Shown piece after piece: positions 1 through 8,201 of a stretch of DNA of 64,000 nucleotides. Each line of letters opens with the position of its first letter. The first letter of the stretch is position 1. Below the pieces are notes generated by a model. The model saw only the letters and a list, made by a program, of their open reading frames with translations, was not told where the DNA came from and made no database searches. The DNA lies in assembly GCF_009497895.1 (NCBI RefSeq), contig NZ_CP033116.1, positions 1,488,001-1,552,000 on the forward strand, in the 5' to 3' direction. Made by a program: the position numbers and the translations under genes. The stretch comes from Halopseudomonas pelagia. GTDB lineage: Bacteria > Pseudomonadota > Gammaproteobacteria > Pseudomonadales > Pseudomonadaceae.

Positions 1-1129
1 TCAGGTCATCGGCTATGCGGATGGTCGACTGGATAGCCCAGATGATCAGAGCCGGGGCCAGGATGAATATCAGAAAGGATTTTTTCAAGTTCCACGGGCG
101 GTGACGATAGCGGTTCTCCACAAAGCGGAAGCTTAGCCATGACAGCACCACGACAATGCCGATCAGCAGCAGACGGTTGCTCCAGGTGAGCTCGATCAAC
201 TGATAATGCAGCAGCGCCACGGGCGGCCAGTGCCATAAATACAGGGAATAGGAAATGCCTCCCAGAAAAACCATGACTGGCAGGCTGAGTAGGCGAGCAG
301 TGAGAGTCCGGCTCTGGTGCAATCCGGCGTAGATCACCAGCGCGGTGCCCAGCGTAGGCCACAGGGCGTTGTAGCCGGGAAAATGGTCATGCTTGGTGAG
401 CACTATCGCGGTTACGCAGATCATCGCCAGGCCGAGCGCCGCGAGCAGCTCGGCACTGAGCCGTCCGAGGACTGGAAGCTGACGGCTGAACAGCGCTACG
501 CCGGTGCCCAGCATGAATTCAAACAGCCTGGCCGGCAGCAGGTAGTAGGCGGCGGCTGGATAGGCGTCAGCCAGATACACCGACAGCGCGAAAGTGGCGA
601 CCAGCGTAATGCGGAAAGGCCAGTGCCCATTACGGCCCTTACCAAATCGGTAGGCCAGGTACAGCGCCAGCGGCCATATCAGGTAGAACTGCTCCTCAAC
701 CGCCAAGGACCATGTGTGCAACAGCGACAGCGAGCGGCTTTCCGGGGCGAAGTACTGAGAGAGCTCCTGAAAATAATAAATGTTGCTCAAGCCAAACAGA
801 GACGCCAGCCAACTCTTGGCAAACAGGTAGTAGGCATCGCCAAGGTAGAAGGGCGAGATCATCACGAAGGTGACGCTGGACACTACCAGAAACAGGGGCA
901 CCAGCCGACGGATGCGACGGGCGTAGAAGTCCCGGAAACTGAAGGCCGCCTTCTCGAAGTTGCGTTGCAGCAGCTGGGTGATGACGTAGCCAGAGATGAC
1001 GAAGAACACATCCACGCCGATAAAGCCGCCGCTGATTCCCGGAACTTCGTAGTGGTAGAGAATCACCAGGACGACGGCCAGTGCGCGTAAGCCTTCGATA
1101 TCAGCGCGGTAGCCCGGAGCGATCTTCAA
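1..1129 (-). CDS. Acyltransferase 3 family (OafA/YrhL-like) membrane protein, 3' part outside window
   Basis: Reading leftward from a TTG codon at 1129, preceded by GGGGA at a good distance, gives 376 residues with no stop before the window edge. The start of the protein (GYRADIEGLRALAVVLVILYH) is the classic acyltransferase-3 opening with the R-A-x10-H pattern, followed by GGFIGVDVFFVISGY and ARRIRRLVPL. About ten hydrophobic segments follow, including LHTWSLAVEEQFYLIWP and SYSLYLWHWP, both hallmarks of the family. Such proteins transfer acetyl or other acyl groups to O-antigen or exopolysaccharide sugars at the inner membrane. A C-terminal SGNH esterase domain is common after this point but would lie outside the window. 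The substrate cannot be told from sequence. Confidence 0.85.
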   Translation of the reverse strand, partial: MKIAPGYRADIEGLRALAVVLVILYHYEVPGISGGFIGVDVFFVISGYVITQLLQRNFEKAAFSFRDFYARRIRRLVPLFLVVSSVTFVMISPFYLGDAYYLFAKSWLASLFGLSNIYYFQELSQYFAPESRSLSLLHTWSLAVEEQFYLIWPLALYLAYRFGKGRNGHWPFRITLVATFALSVYLADAYPAAAYYLLPARLFEFMLGTGVALFSRQLPVLGRLSAELLAALGLAMICVTAIVLTKHDHFPGYNALWPTLGTALVIYAGLHQSRTLTARLLSLPVMVFLGGISYSLYLWHWPPVALLHYQLIELTWSNRLLLIGIVVVLSWLSFRFVENRYRHRPWNLKKSFLIFILAPALIIWAIQSTIRIADDL

Positions 1130-1224
1130 GTCAATTCCCCTAGAATGTGCAGACCGGGGGAGATTATATGGGCTAGGCCAGCGCAGACAAGCTGTTTGCA
1201 GCAGGTGTGGCTCTGATTAGGCCG

Positions 1225-1247
1225 GCCACCGCCGGGCGGCGGGTGGC
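1225..1247 (-). terminator. Possible terminator hairpin after the PstS-OmpA gene
   Basis: GCCACC (1225-1230) and GGTGGC (1242-1247) flank a GC-rich core that can pair imperfectly, just past the stop codon of the leftward gene. No clear T-tract follows, so this is a weak call. The rest of 1130-1260 shows no coding signal. Confidence 0.3.
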
Positions 1248-1260
1248 AAGCCGAGCGCGC

Positions 1261-2583
1261 TCAGCGCCGGACCCACACCTCCACCCGGCCGTTGCGCTGG
1301 GCGCCAGTAGCACCGCCCGCTGAACCCACCGGCATATAGTGGCCGTAGCCAGTGTGCCCGTGCACCTGGGTGCCAAGTTGCCGCAGGGCCTTGCTGGCGG
1401 ACAGAGCGCGCAGTTCGGAGATCATCTGGGCGCGCAGTTCGTCGCTTTGCTGGTCGGCAAAACCAATCAGCATCAGGTCCTTACCGGTTTTGCCGGTTTC
1501 CCTGAGGTAGTGCTGAATCCGCAGCAAGTCGCGGTTGGCCTTATTGTCCAGCTTGGTACGGCCTTCAGCGAAACGAAAGTTAACGGACAGGCGCTGATAG
1601 CGTTCGGTCAGGCGTTTGAACGTTGCCGGCACACTGGCGTCCTGCTCCGGATCAACCGCAAAGGGGTTCTGGGAAAAGAAACCGGACTGGGCCACGATAT
1701 CCTGCCCGGCTTGGCTTTGCGCGTAGTTGATAAAGGCCTGGGCCAAAGGCTTGCCGGTGGTTCCTGGGGTGTACAGGTAGAGCCGGCGGGACAGCGGATA
1801 ATCCTCAGTGGCAACCGAGAGTTTACTGGGTTTTAGCGCCGGCGCATTACCGTCGGCGATAGCCAGCAATTTACTGCTGCGCACCGAGGCGAAACCGGCA
1901 AAGCCGATGCCTGCGGGATTCAGGCTGACGTCGTCGGATAACTGGTCATTGGACTCGTAGCGTCGGGCTTCGCCAGTCAGCGTATATTTGCCAGCCAGTA
2001 CCAGCTCCTTGAAGGTGTCCCAGGTCCCTGAGCGATCGTCGCGAGCGTATACCTGAATTGGCAGGTCAGGGCCGCCAAGCGCCGACCAGTTGGTGATCTC
2101 GCCGGCAAAAATCCTGGCCAGCGTTTCTATATTGAGCTGGTTAACCGGATTGGATGGGTGGACCAGAATCGCCAGGCCATCAATGGCAATCACGTGCTCG
2201 CTATCGGCGCTGGTCATGTCTGCGCGTGACGCCATGGCGGCAACTTCCCTGGCGGTGATACGTCGTGAGGCCGCCCAGGTATCGGCCTGGTTGGCCATCA
2301 TCGAGGTAAAGCCAGTACTGGTGCCGTGAGCGGCCACCAGCACGGTCAGCGGCTTGCCGTCGCGCACGACTTTCAGCACAGCTTCATTTTCATTCCCCGT
2401 GGCGCTAGCGCTGACCCGTTCTCCGGTAAGCTGTTCCAGGAACCCGGTCATCAACATGGGTGCCAGTGTGGCGCCAATAGTGTTGGACCCGTGGATTTCC
2501 AGGTCGTGGGCGGCTGCCACACCGGGCAGAAAAACCAGAGCAAACCCCAGGCGGAACAGCAGTCGACGGAAAACTGATGGCAT
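1261..2583 (-). CDS. PstS-like substrate-binding domain fused to OmpA-like peptidoglycan-binding domain
   Basis: The 440-residue protein starts at ATG 2583, which has GAGG seven bases upstream; an ATG at 2595 is less well placed. A signal peptide ending near GVAAAHD is followed by a PstS-like fold: EIHGSNTIGATLAP, then KEL and SRDDRSGTW-like segments typical of phosphate-binding-type proteins. The last ~115 residues form an OmpA domain, ending in GYGHYMPVGSAGGATGAQRN and RVEVWVRR, which would anchor the protein to peptidoglycan. No PstCAB genes are nearby, so it may act as a periplasmic sensor or scavenger rather than a transport component. Proteins of this two-domain type occur in pseudomonads; the ligand is probably phosphate or another oxyanion, but that is inference. 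Confidence 0.8.
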   Translation of the reverse strand: MPSVFRRLLFRLGFALVFLPGVAAAHDLEIHGSNTIGATLAPMLMTGFLEQLTGERVSASATGNENEAVLKVVRDGKPLTVLVAAHGTSTGFTSMMANQADTWAASRRITAREVAAMASRADMTSADSEHVIAIDGLAILVHPSNPVNQLNIETLARIFAGEITNWSALGGPDLPIQVYARDDRSGTWDTFKELVLAGKYTLTGEARRYESNDQLSDDVSLNPAGIGFAGFASVRSSKLLAIADGNAPALKPSKLSVATEDYPLSRRLYLYTPGTTGKPLAQAFINYAQSQAGQDIVAQSGFFSQNPFAVDPEQDASVPATFKRLTERYQRLSVNFRFAEGRTKLDNKANRDLLRIQHYLRETGKTGKDLMLIGFADQQSDELRAQMISELRALSASKALRQLGTQVHGHTGYGHYMPVGSAGGATGAQRNGRVEVWVRR

Positions 2584-2685
2584 CGGTAACCTCATTACAA
2601 TCTGGCAGGTAGGTTTTTGACCCGCCAGAGTGAGGCAGTTAGATGACATTCAGATGACTGCACCCGCCCGGATCGCGTTACCGGT

Positions 2686-3792
2686 TCAGTCATTGACTGC
2701 GAGTTTGATGATCACCCCTTCATCCGCCGCAATGCGGCCCTGACATACTTCGGGATAAATCTCAGCCAAACCCGACAGGCCCTCCAGCGTTTTAACCTTC
2801 AGCCATTGGCGGCTCCAATGGGCGGCTTCATGCATGAAACGCTGGCTGCGCTCGGCAAAGCCCTGGGGGCCCCAGTCCTGCATGCGCTGCTGAATGTGCC
2901 CGGGGGCAAAAAAGAACTCGCTGCGCTCCGCGCTGATACCTGAAGCGGTCTGGGCTTCATCCCAATGGGTCAGGCCGACGTTGATGCAATAAGTCAGATT
3001 CTCGCCCAGGTGCTTGCTCAGTTCTTTCAACACGCTGCTGTTGCCTGACATGTCGACAATGACGCTGGGAATGTCCTGGTTGATGCTGCTCAGCTGCTGG
3101 TAATCCACAACATCGTGATAAATGTCGAGACTCTTGACCAGGGCTGTGTTGCGCGCCGAGGTCACGGCAATGGTCGCCGGGGCGTCGGGATCTTTGAACA
3201 GGGCATAACCGAGGCCAGCGCTGGTTTTACTTGAGGCGCTGAGGATGATGATCTGCTGGGCGCCGCGCCAGTCTTTATCCTTGAGCGCATCCCACAGACA
3301 GAACGAGGTGATGTGCAGCGGCCAGAGCAGCATGCGTTCAGGCTCTTTGGCTGGGTCGTAGTTTGGCTCGTGCAGCACGCGGCTGTAGGCGTTGTAGCCC
3401 GCCGGTAGCTTTGCCCGGTGCGCATTGCCATCCATCAGCCGCTGGGCTGAGATCTTCGCAGGTTGCATGATCAATTGTGTGGCAGGCGGGAAATAGCCAA
3501 ACAGACGCTCACCCACCGGCACTTCCTCACAGCGTGATTCGATCACATCGGCAAAACCCCATACCGGGATAACGCCCCAGCCTTGGGTGTCCTCGCCTGC
3601 TGGCGGAAAGAACTGCCAGTAACCTAGTTTGTCACCGGCTGCAGCATAGGTGATGTTATTGGCAGTGAAGGAAAAGCTGTCGACCGCCAGTCGGATCTCG
3701 CCCTCAACCAGGTTCGGGCGTTGCTCCTGGGCGCTCAGTGTGACCAGGCGCTGGGTCATAAAATCATCTTTGCGTATCTGAAACTGCTGCAT
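2686..3792 (-). CDS. DUF2855 family protein, reductase-like
   Basis: The start at ATG 3792 (MQQFQIRKDDF) has AGGAG nine bases upstream; the reading frame continues 5' but without a better site. The 368-residue protein matches the DUF2855 family, distantly like medium-chain dehydrogenase/reductases: an N-terminal part with TFAANNITYAAAGD-type sequence (here FTANNITYAAAGDKLGYWQF), a central segment on SASSKTSAGLGY that resembles a nucleotide-binding loop, and PSVIVDMSGNSSVL. It lies 16 bases after the flavoprotein gene and is surely cotranscribed with it. No enzymatic activity is established for the family as far as I know. A role beside a flavoprotein monooxygenase suggests redox conversion of a small hydrophobic compound. 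Confidence 0.75.
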   Translation of the reverse strand: MQQFQIRKDDFMTQRLVTLSAQEQRPNLVEGEIRLAVDSFSFTANNITYAAAGDKLGYWQFFPPAGEDTQGWGVIPVWGFADVIESRCEEVPVGERLFGYFPPATQLIMQPAKISAQRLMDGNAHRAKLPAGYNAYSRVLHEPNYDPAKEPERMLLWPLHITSFCLWDALKDKDWRGAQQIIILSASSKTSAGLGYALFKDPDAPATIAVTSARNTALVKSLDIYHDVVDYQQLSSINQDIPSVIVDMSGNSSVLKELSKHLGENLTYCINVGLTHWDEAQTASGISAERSEFFFAPGHIQQRMQDWGPQGFAERSQRFMHEAAHWSRQWLKVKTLEGLSGLAEIYPEVCQGRIAADEGVIIKLAVND

Positions 3793-3808
3793 GCTGTCAC
3801 TCCTGTTG

Positions 3809-5206
3809 TTAGTTGATGTCCGCAAGAAAGCGCTGGATCTTCACCATGGCCGGGCCGGCGTGAGCCCGCATCCGCTTGAGAATCACCTGCTTTTCTTCAT
3901 CGTCCTTGGCGGCGTTCTTGACCAGCTTGCCCATGCCGTCGAGGCGGTTGGCCAGCAGCCAGTTGCGTAGATCTTCCACTTTCGACCATTGGTACTGATT
4001 CATCATCAACGCCGCCATCATGCGAATCCAATCGGTATCGTGATTGGGCAACGGCACTACCGAGCAGATGCGGTTCTTCTCTGCCTCATTGCTGTAGTTG
4101 GCTTCCACGTGGGCGATAAACGCCGCACTGAATACCGGTTGATAGGACCGAACCGTTTGCGGCGTGATCAGATCACCCTGGAACACTTTCTTGATTGCCA
4201 GATTGGTGATGGCGCTGGCCGAACAGTCGATGTGCAGGTTGTTGGCGGAGGTCGGGATGCTGCCCTGTTCCAGCACAATCTGATCTGCCTGCAGGTGCAG
4301 CACGCGACCCTTGCGCACCACATTCTTGATACGTCGCAGCTGCTCAAGCTCCAGCTGACTGACCGTAGCGCCATGGAACATGGTCGGTTTGACGTTCTGA
4401 TCGATGCGCAGCAATACCCCAGCGCGCTCAAGGTTGTCGAATAGCTCCGGCACCGACTCGGCCTTGGCGATGGCTTCAAACTGAGCCGCCATCGAACCGA
4501 TGGTGCTGCTGAAAAACTCGTCCGTGGGCTGGGTGTTGCGGCGGTCCAGCAGCCAGGCGTCGCGCGAGACTATCCAGCAGATGCGCTCCGGGTCCACCTG
4601 GTTTGCCAGCAACCACAGACAGGCGTCGATACCGGTCTTGCCACCGCCGATCACCACATAGTTGTCGGCCGGCTGTTTGACCTTGGGCAGGTTATTCAGC
4701 GGCATGAACTGCACGCCGGCATCAATCTTGAAACTCGGTGTATGCGTAGCCGGTACGCTGGTTTTCAGGTAGGTGGCATCCACGGTTTTGCCGGTATTGG
4801 TGCGGTAGCGCTGGCCGGTCAGGGCGTGTTCGAACAGACCGTCGCCCAGGTAGTTGCACATGGGGAAGTACTGCACGCGGCCGGTGGGCAGGAATTGCTG
4901 GCGCATGACCTGATCAAAGTAAGCCAGTACTTCGGCACCCGAGGCCAAATCGCCCAGGCCCTTGTTCAGGCCCACTTCGTCCTTGTGCCCCTTGCTCAGC
5001 TCCCGCGAACTCACGCCATAAAAGGCTGACGGCTGATGCAGGGTGACAAAGGGGTAGGCGACGTTCCAGTGCCCACCGGGCTGCTGGTGTTGATCGACCA
5101 TGATCACGGTGGCGTCCGATTCGGTCAGCAGGGTATCGGCAAAGGCCATGCCCACTGCACCGCTGCCGACGATCAGGTAATCCGCTTCGAGTTGCTGTTC
5201 GTTCAT
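3809..5206 (-). CDS. FAD/NAD(P)-dependent flavoprotein oxidoreductase (monooxygenase-like)
   Basis: Translation from ATG 5206 (MNEQQLEADYLIVGSGAVGM), preceded by AGGGGC, gives 465 residues. A first Rossmann motif, GSGAVG at about residues 14-19, with DQHQQPGGHW after the second strand, binds FAD. A second, VVIGGGKTGIDACLWLL near residue 185, would bind NAD(P)H. This layout is that of group B-like flavoprotein monooxygenases and related NAD(P)-binding proteins. It is the first gene of a two-gene operon with the DUF2855 protein and is divergent from a TetR regulator. The shared promoter holds two palindromic operators, so expression is likely relieved by a small-molecule ligand. The substrate is unknown. 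Confidence 0.75.
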   Translation of the reverse strand: MNEQQLEADYLIVGSGAVGMAFADTLLTESDATVIMVDQHQQPGGHWNVAYPFVTLHQPSAFYGVSSRELSKGHKDEVGLNKGLGDLASGAEVLAYFDQVMRQQFLPTGRVQYFPMCNYLGDGLFEHALTGQRYRTNTGKTVDATYLKTSVPATHTPSFKIDAGVQFMPLNNLPKVKQPADNYVVIGGGKTGIDACLWLLANQVDPERICWIVSRDAWLLDRRNTQPTDEFFSSTIGSMAAQFEAIAKAESVPELFDNLERAGVLLRIDQNVKPTMFHGATVSQLELEQLRRIKNVVRKGRVLHLQADQIVLEQGSIPTSANNLHIDCSASAITNLAIKKVFQGDLITPQTVRSYQPVFSAAFIAHVEANYSNEAEKNRICSVVPLPNHDTDWIRMMAALMMNQYQWSKVEDLRNWLLANRLDGMGKLVKNAAKDDEEKQVILKRMRAHAGPAMVKIQRFLADIN

Positions 5207-5268
5207 GTCTTTGCCCCTGCCGATTGTCATTGTTGTGTAGATCAATGGTGTGTTGATCAATAATTCGC

Positions 5269-5309
5269 CATAACAGCGTTATGTTGCTTGATAGTATAAC
5301 GCTGTTATG
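5269..5309. promoter_or_regulatory. Twin TetR operators between the flavoprotein operon and the TetR gene
   Basis: CATAACAGCGTTATG at 5269-5283 and TATAACGCTGTTATG at 5295-5309 each contain an inverted repeat ATAAC-N3-GTTAT. Their centres are 26 bases apart, about two and a half helical turns. They sit between divergent starts at 5206 and 5332 and cover the only promoter space, so the TetR protein encoded at 5332 is the obvious binder of both. Confidence 0.75.
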
Positions 5310-5331
5310 TAAAGTCAAGTACAATCGCGCC

Positions 5332-5928
5332 ATGAATGAATCCCAGAGCAATATCCTCAAGGCGGCGTCCGAGCTTTTTCTGCAAGGCGGCACTGCAGCG
5401 CTCAGCGTACGGGCGATTGCAGCCCGGGCAGGCGTGTCCACCATTGGCATCTACAGCCACTTCCAAGGCAAGCAGGGCATTCTCGATGCGCTGTATATCG
5501 AAGGTTTTACTGCGGTAATCGAAGCCCTGGCGGTGGACGACCTGACCGCCGATCCGCGTGAGCGAGTGCTGCTGGCATCACGGCGTTACCTGGATACCGC
5601 CGAAGCATTCGAGCCTCACTACGGGTTGATCTTCGGCAAGCTGGATGACAGCTACCAGCCCTCTGCTGACGCACGCGCGCTGGCTGCCGCCGGGTTTGAA
5701 CGCCTGACTGAGGTGGTTGGCGGCTTGCTGGCGACGGATGCCCCCGCCAGTGCCAAACGCGATATTGCGCTGCAGGTGTGGGCGCTGATCCACGGCTTTG
5801 TTGGACTGAAGAATCATGCGGTCGGCGAACTGGTGGACATGCGTTGCTGGAAGGCGCGGGCGATGGAGGCGGTGGAGATACTGGTGGATGGGATTGTTAA
5901 ACAGGCAGCCACGCGTAGCGCTGATTAA
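5332..5928 (+). CDS. TetR family transcriptional regulator
   Basis: The start at ATG 5332 (MNESQSNILKAASELFLQGG) is preferred over upstream in-frame codons, which would run through the operator. The first ~60 residues are a TetR_N helix-turn-helix (LSVRAIAARAGVSTIGIYSHF, then KQGILDALY). The remaining 130 residues are the ligand-binding half, with QVWALIHGFVGL typical of the TetR_C_33/WHG-like type. The 198-residue size is normal. It is divergent from the flavoprotein/DUF2855 operon and faces two palindromes, so it probably represses both its own gene and the operon. Confidence 0.85.
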   Translation: MNESQSNILKAASELFLQGGTAALSVRAIAARAGVSTIGIYSHFQGKQGILDALYIEGFTAVIEALAVDDLTADPRERVLLASRRYLDTAEAFEPHYGLIFGKLDDSYQPSADARALAAAGFERLTEVVGGLLATDAPASAKRDIALQVWALIHGFVGLKNHAVGELVDMRCWKARAMEAVEILVDGIVKQAATRSAD

Positions 5929-5937
5929 GCTTCCCGA

Positions 5938-6726
5938 TCACCCCAGAAAATCCCCCGGCGTCAGCCCCGTCTGCTTGCGAAAAGCCGCAATGAAGGCGGA
6001 TGTTGAATCATAGCCGCAGGCCAGGGCCACGTCGGTCACCCGCTGGCGCTGTTCCAGCAGCGGCAGGGCGCTGAGCAGGCGAAGCCTTTGCCGCCAGGCG
6101 CGAAAGGTGAAGCCGGTTTCCCTTGAGAAAACCCGAGTCAGGGTCTTTTCCGACAACCCCAGGCTGGCGCTCCAGTCGCCCAGCGTCTGATCCAGATAGG
6201 GCGCGGCATACAGGGCTTCGCACATGGTCTGTAGCCGAGGGTCTTTTGGCCATGGCAGGTGCAGGCGCACTTCGGGAGCGGTTTGCAGTTGGTCCAGGAG
6301 CACGCCGGCAATGCGGCCGTGGGCGCTGGCCTCATCATATTCGGCGGGAAGATCACTGAAGCGGCTGATCAGCTCGCGGGTCAGCGGTGTGATCTCCAGC
6401 ACCTGACACTCGGGCCGGGTCCAGGCGAGGGCGGCAGCGTCGATGTACAGGCTGCGCATTTCTGTTCCCGGTGAGCTGATCACCGCGTGGGGTAGTTCCG
6501 GCGGAATAAGAATGGCGCGCTGGGGCGGGGCGAGAAATCGGCCAGTGTCGGTATGCACCGAGAGTACGCCCCGTATGGCATAGGACAACTGCGCCCAGGG
6601 ATGGCTATGCCATTCGGTTGTGGTGCTGACCTTGAGGGATTCCGTGCGGGCGAACAAGGGTCTTGGTAGCGCGGTAAGGGCAGGGATGCTCCGCACTTCA
6701 AGCGGGTTTTGTCCGTTTCTCGACAT
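5938..6726 (-). CDS. AraC family regulator with N-terminal cupin
   Basis: The 262-residue protein has an N-terminal cupin-like sensor (TTTEWHSHPWAQLSYAIRGV with metal-type histidines, then ILIPPELPHAV) and a C-terminal AraC DNA-binding pair of helix-turn-helices (GDWSASLGLSEKTLTRVF and VTDVALACGYDSTSAFIAAF). It is transcribed away from the SBF-like transporter gene, with 86 bases between the starts, and most likely controls that transporter. The family resembles AraC activators that regulate an adjacent efflux or uptake gene. The effector is unknown. Confidence 0.85.
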   Translation of the reverse strand: MSRNGQNPLEVRSIPALTALPRPLFARTESLKVSTTTEWHSHPWAQLSYAIRGVLSVHTDTGRFLAPPQRAILIPPELPHAVISSPGTEMRSLYIDAAALAWTRPECQVLEITPLTRELISRFSDLPAEYDEASAHGRIAGVLLDQLQTAPEVRLHLPWPKDPRLQTMCEALYAAPYLDQTLGDWSASLGLSEKTLTRVFSRETGFTFRAWRQRLRLLSALPLLEQRQRVTDVALACGYDSTSAFIAAFRKQTGLTPGDFLG

Positions 6727-6762
6727 TTTGGTGGCTTATCGCGTTAGTCCGTAAATTAATCA

Positions 6763-6801
6763 GATAGTAGACTTGGGCAACTCAACCCGCAAGCTACTAT
6801 C
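6763..6801. promoter_or_regulatory. Inverted repeat in the AraC/SBF transporter promoter
   Basis: GATAGTAG (6763-6770) is repeated inverted as CTACTATC (6794-6801), with the two arms 31 bases apart. It occupies the divergent promoter between the AraC gene and the transporter, so it is a candidate binding site for the regulator. AraC proteins more often use direct repeats, which lowers confidence. Confidence 0.4.
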
Positions 6802-6812
6802 GGACACGCACC

Positions 6813-7799
6813 ATGGCCAGACCCCGTTTACTGCCTGACAATTTCACGCTCAGCCTGCTCGCCGTCGTGATTCTCGCCAGCTTCCTGCCCGCGCAAGGGC
6901 AGACGGCCGTCGCCTTTGGCTGGATAACCAATCTGGCTATTGGCCTGTTGTTCTTTCTTCACGGCGCAAAACTCTCAAGCAGCGCGATAATCTCGGGAAT
7001 GACGCACTGGCGTCTGCACCTGCTGGTGTTCTCCTGCACCTTCATCATGTTCCCGCTGCTAGGGCTGGCGCTCAAGCCGATTCTCTCGCCGCTGGTGGGC
7101 ACCGAGCTGTACCTGGGCATTCTGTTTTTGTGTGCGCTACCGGCCACGGTTCAGTCGGCCATTGCATTTACCTCGCTGGCACGCGGCAATATTCCTGCCG
7201 CGGTCTGCAGCGCGGCGACCTCAAGCCTGCTGGGGATTTTCCTGACGCCGCTGCTGGTCATGTTGCTGATGGGCGCGCAGGTGCAGGAATCGAGCACCAT
7301 GGATGCGATCAGCAAGATTGTGGTGCAGCTGTTGCTGCCGTTCATCGCTGGCCAGATCGCTCGGCATTGGATTGGTGGATGGGTCACTCGGAACAAGGCC
7401 TGGCTCAAGTACGTGGACCAGGGATCGATTCTGCTGGTGGTCTACAGCGCCTTCAGCAACGCCGTGGTGGAAGGCATCTGGCAGCAGGTCCCGCTGCCGC
7501 AGCTCGCTGGTCTGGTGGTGGCCTGTTGCGTGCTGCTGGCGCTGGCCTTGGTGATAACCGATTTTGCCGGCAGGCGGCTGGGCTTCAACACCGCAGACCG
7601 GATCACCATTCTGTTTGCGGGCTCCAAGAAGAGCCTGGCAACCGGCGTGCCCATGGCGCAGGTGCTGTTTACCGGCGGGACCATCGGCATGCTGATATTG
7701 CCGCTGATGCTGTTTCACCAGATCCAGTTGATGGTGTGCGCCGTTCTGGCCCAACGCTATGCGGACCGGGCAGAGGAGACGATTCCGGTAGTCCCCTGA
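6813..7799 (+). CDS. SBF-like / bile acid:sodium symporter family transporter
   Basis: Translation of 328 residues gives about ten hydrophobic segments and family signatures such as LLFFLHGAKLS near residue 50, CALPATVQSAIAFTSLARGN near 115 and LFAGSKKSLATGVPMAQVLF near 270. These match the SBF_like (YfeH-type) branch of the bile acid:sodium symporter superfamily, which are inner-membrane secondary transporters. In free-living bacteria the substrates are usually unknown organic anions, not bile acids. The neighbouring divergent AraC gene is its probable regulator, and a terminator-like hairpin follows at 7830. Confidence 0.85.
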   Translation: MARPRLLPDNFTLSLLAVVILASFLPAQGQTAVAFGWITNLAIGLLFFLHGAKLSSSAIISGMTHWRLHLLVFSCTFIMFPLLGLALKPILSPLVGTELYLGILFLCALPATVQSAIAFTSLARGNIPAAVCSAATSSLLGIFLTPLLVMLLMGAQVQESSTMDAISKIVVQLLLPFIAGQIARHWIGGWVTRNKAWLKYVDQGSILLVVYSAFSNAVVEGIWQQVPLPQLAGLVVACCVLLALALVITDFAGRRLGFNTADRITILFAGSKKSLATGVPMAQVLFTGGTIGMLILPLMLFHQIQLMVCAVLAQRYADRAEETIPVVP

Positions 7800-7829
7800 G
7801 CGTTTTATTCAAGCATCTTCCTGATTAAG

Positions 7830-7859
7830 CGGTAGCGCCGTTAGCACCGGACGCTACCG
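7830..7859 (+). terminator. Hairpin terminator after the SBF-like gene
   Basis: CGGTAGCG (7830-7837) pairs exactly with CGCTACCG (7852-7859) and is followed by a short T-containing run, 30 bases after the stop codon of the transporter gene. Confidence 0.6.
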
Positions 7860-8012
7860 TGATTTTCCCCCGGCACCACGCACTTTCCCTCCGCACTGCA
7901 TCGCTCTCTTTTTCCGCACTTACAGGCCCAAGTTACAGGCCTGATCGGCCGCCTTTTGCTGGCAACACAACCCCGGTTCAAGCAGCAGGATAGTGCTGCA
8001 AACTGCGTCATT

Positions 8013-8138
8013 AAGAGGCATACCACTCTTTATTGTTCGTTGCTGGAGCGCCGCTGCATCGCAAGAGTGCCGGAGCGTGACGGTTGAATAAGTTATCTTG
8101 TTGTATTTGTTGATAAAAAAAATGATGGCATACCACTT
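8013..8138. promoter_or_regulatory. Two MarR-type operator sites before the amino-acid ABC operon
   Basis: The gene-free stretch 7860-8201 holds two copies of the recurring island motif. Site A, AAGAGGCATACCACTCTT (8013-8030), is an imperfect palindrome. Site B, TGGCATACCACTT (8126-8138), shares its core and is followed by TTGCTTT, as is another copy near 12130. Both lie ahead of the substrate-binding protein gene. The CATACC core may overlap a -10 element, consistent with repression. The binder is inferred to be the MarR protein at 11218. Confidence 0.65.
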
Positions 8139-8201
8139 GCTTTGTACTTTACAGGGCCCGGTGAGTACTGGGTATTTTCCCCTTACTGTAAAGGAATCCA
8201 C

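Noticed and set aside
317..1090. Open frame of 257 codons opposite the acyltransferase gene
   Set aside because: The minus-strand frame encodes an unmistakable acyltransferase-3 protein through the whole stretch.
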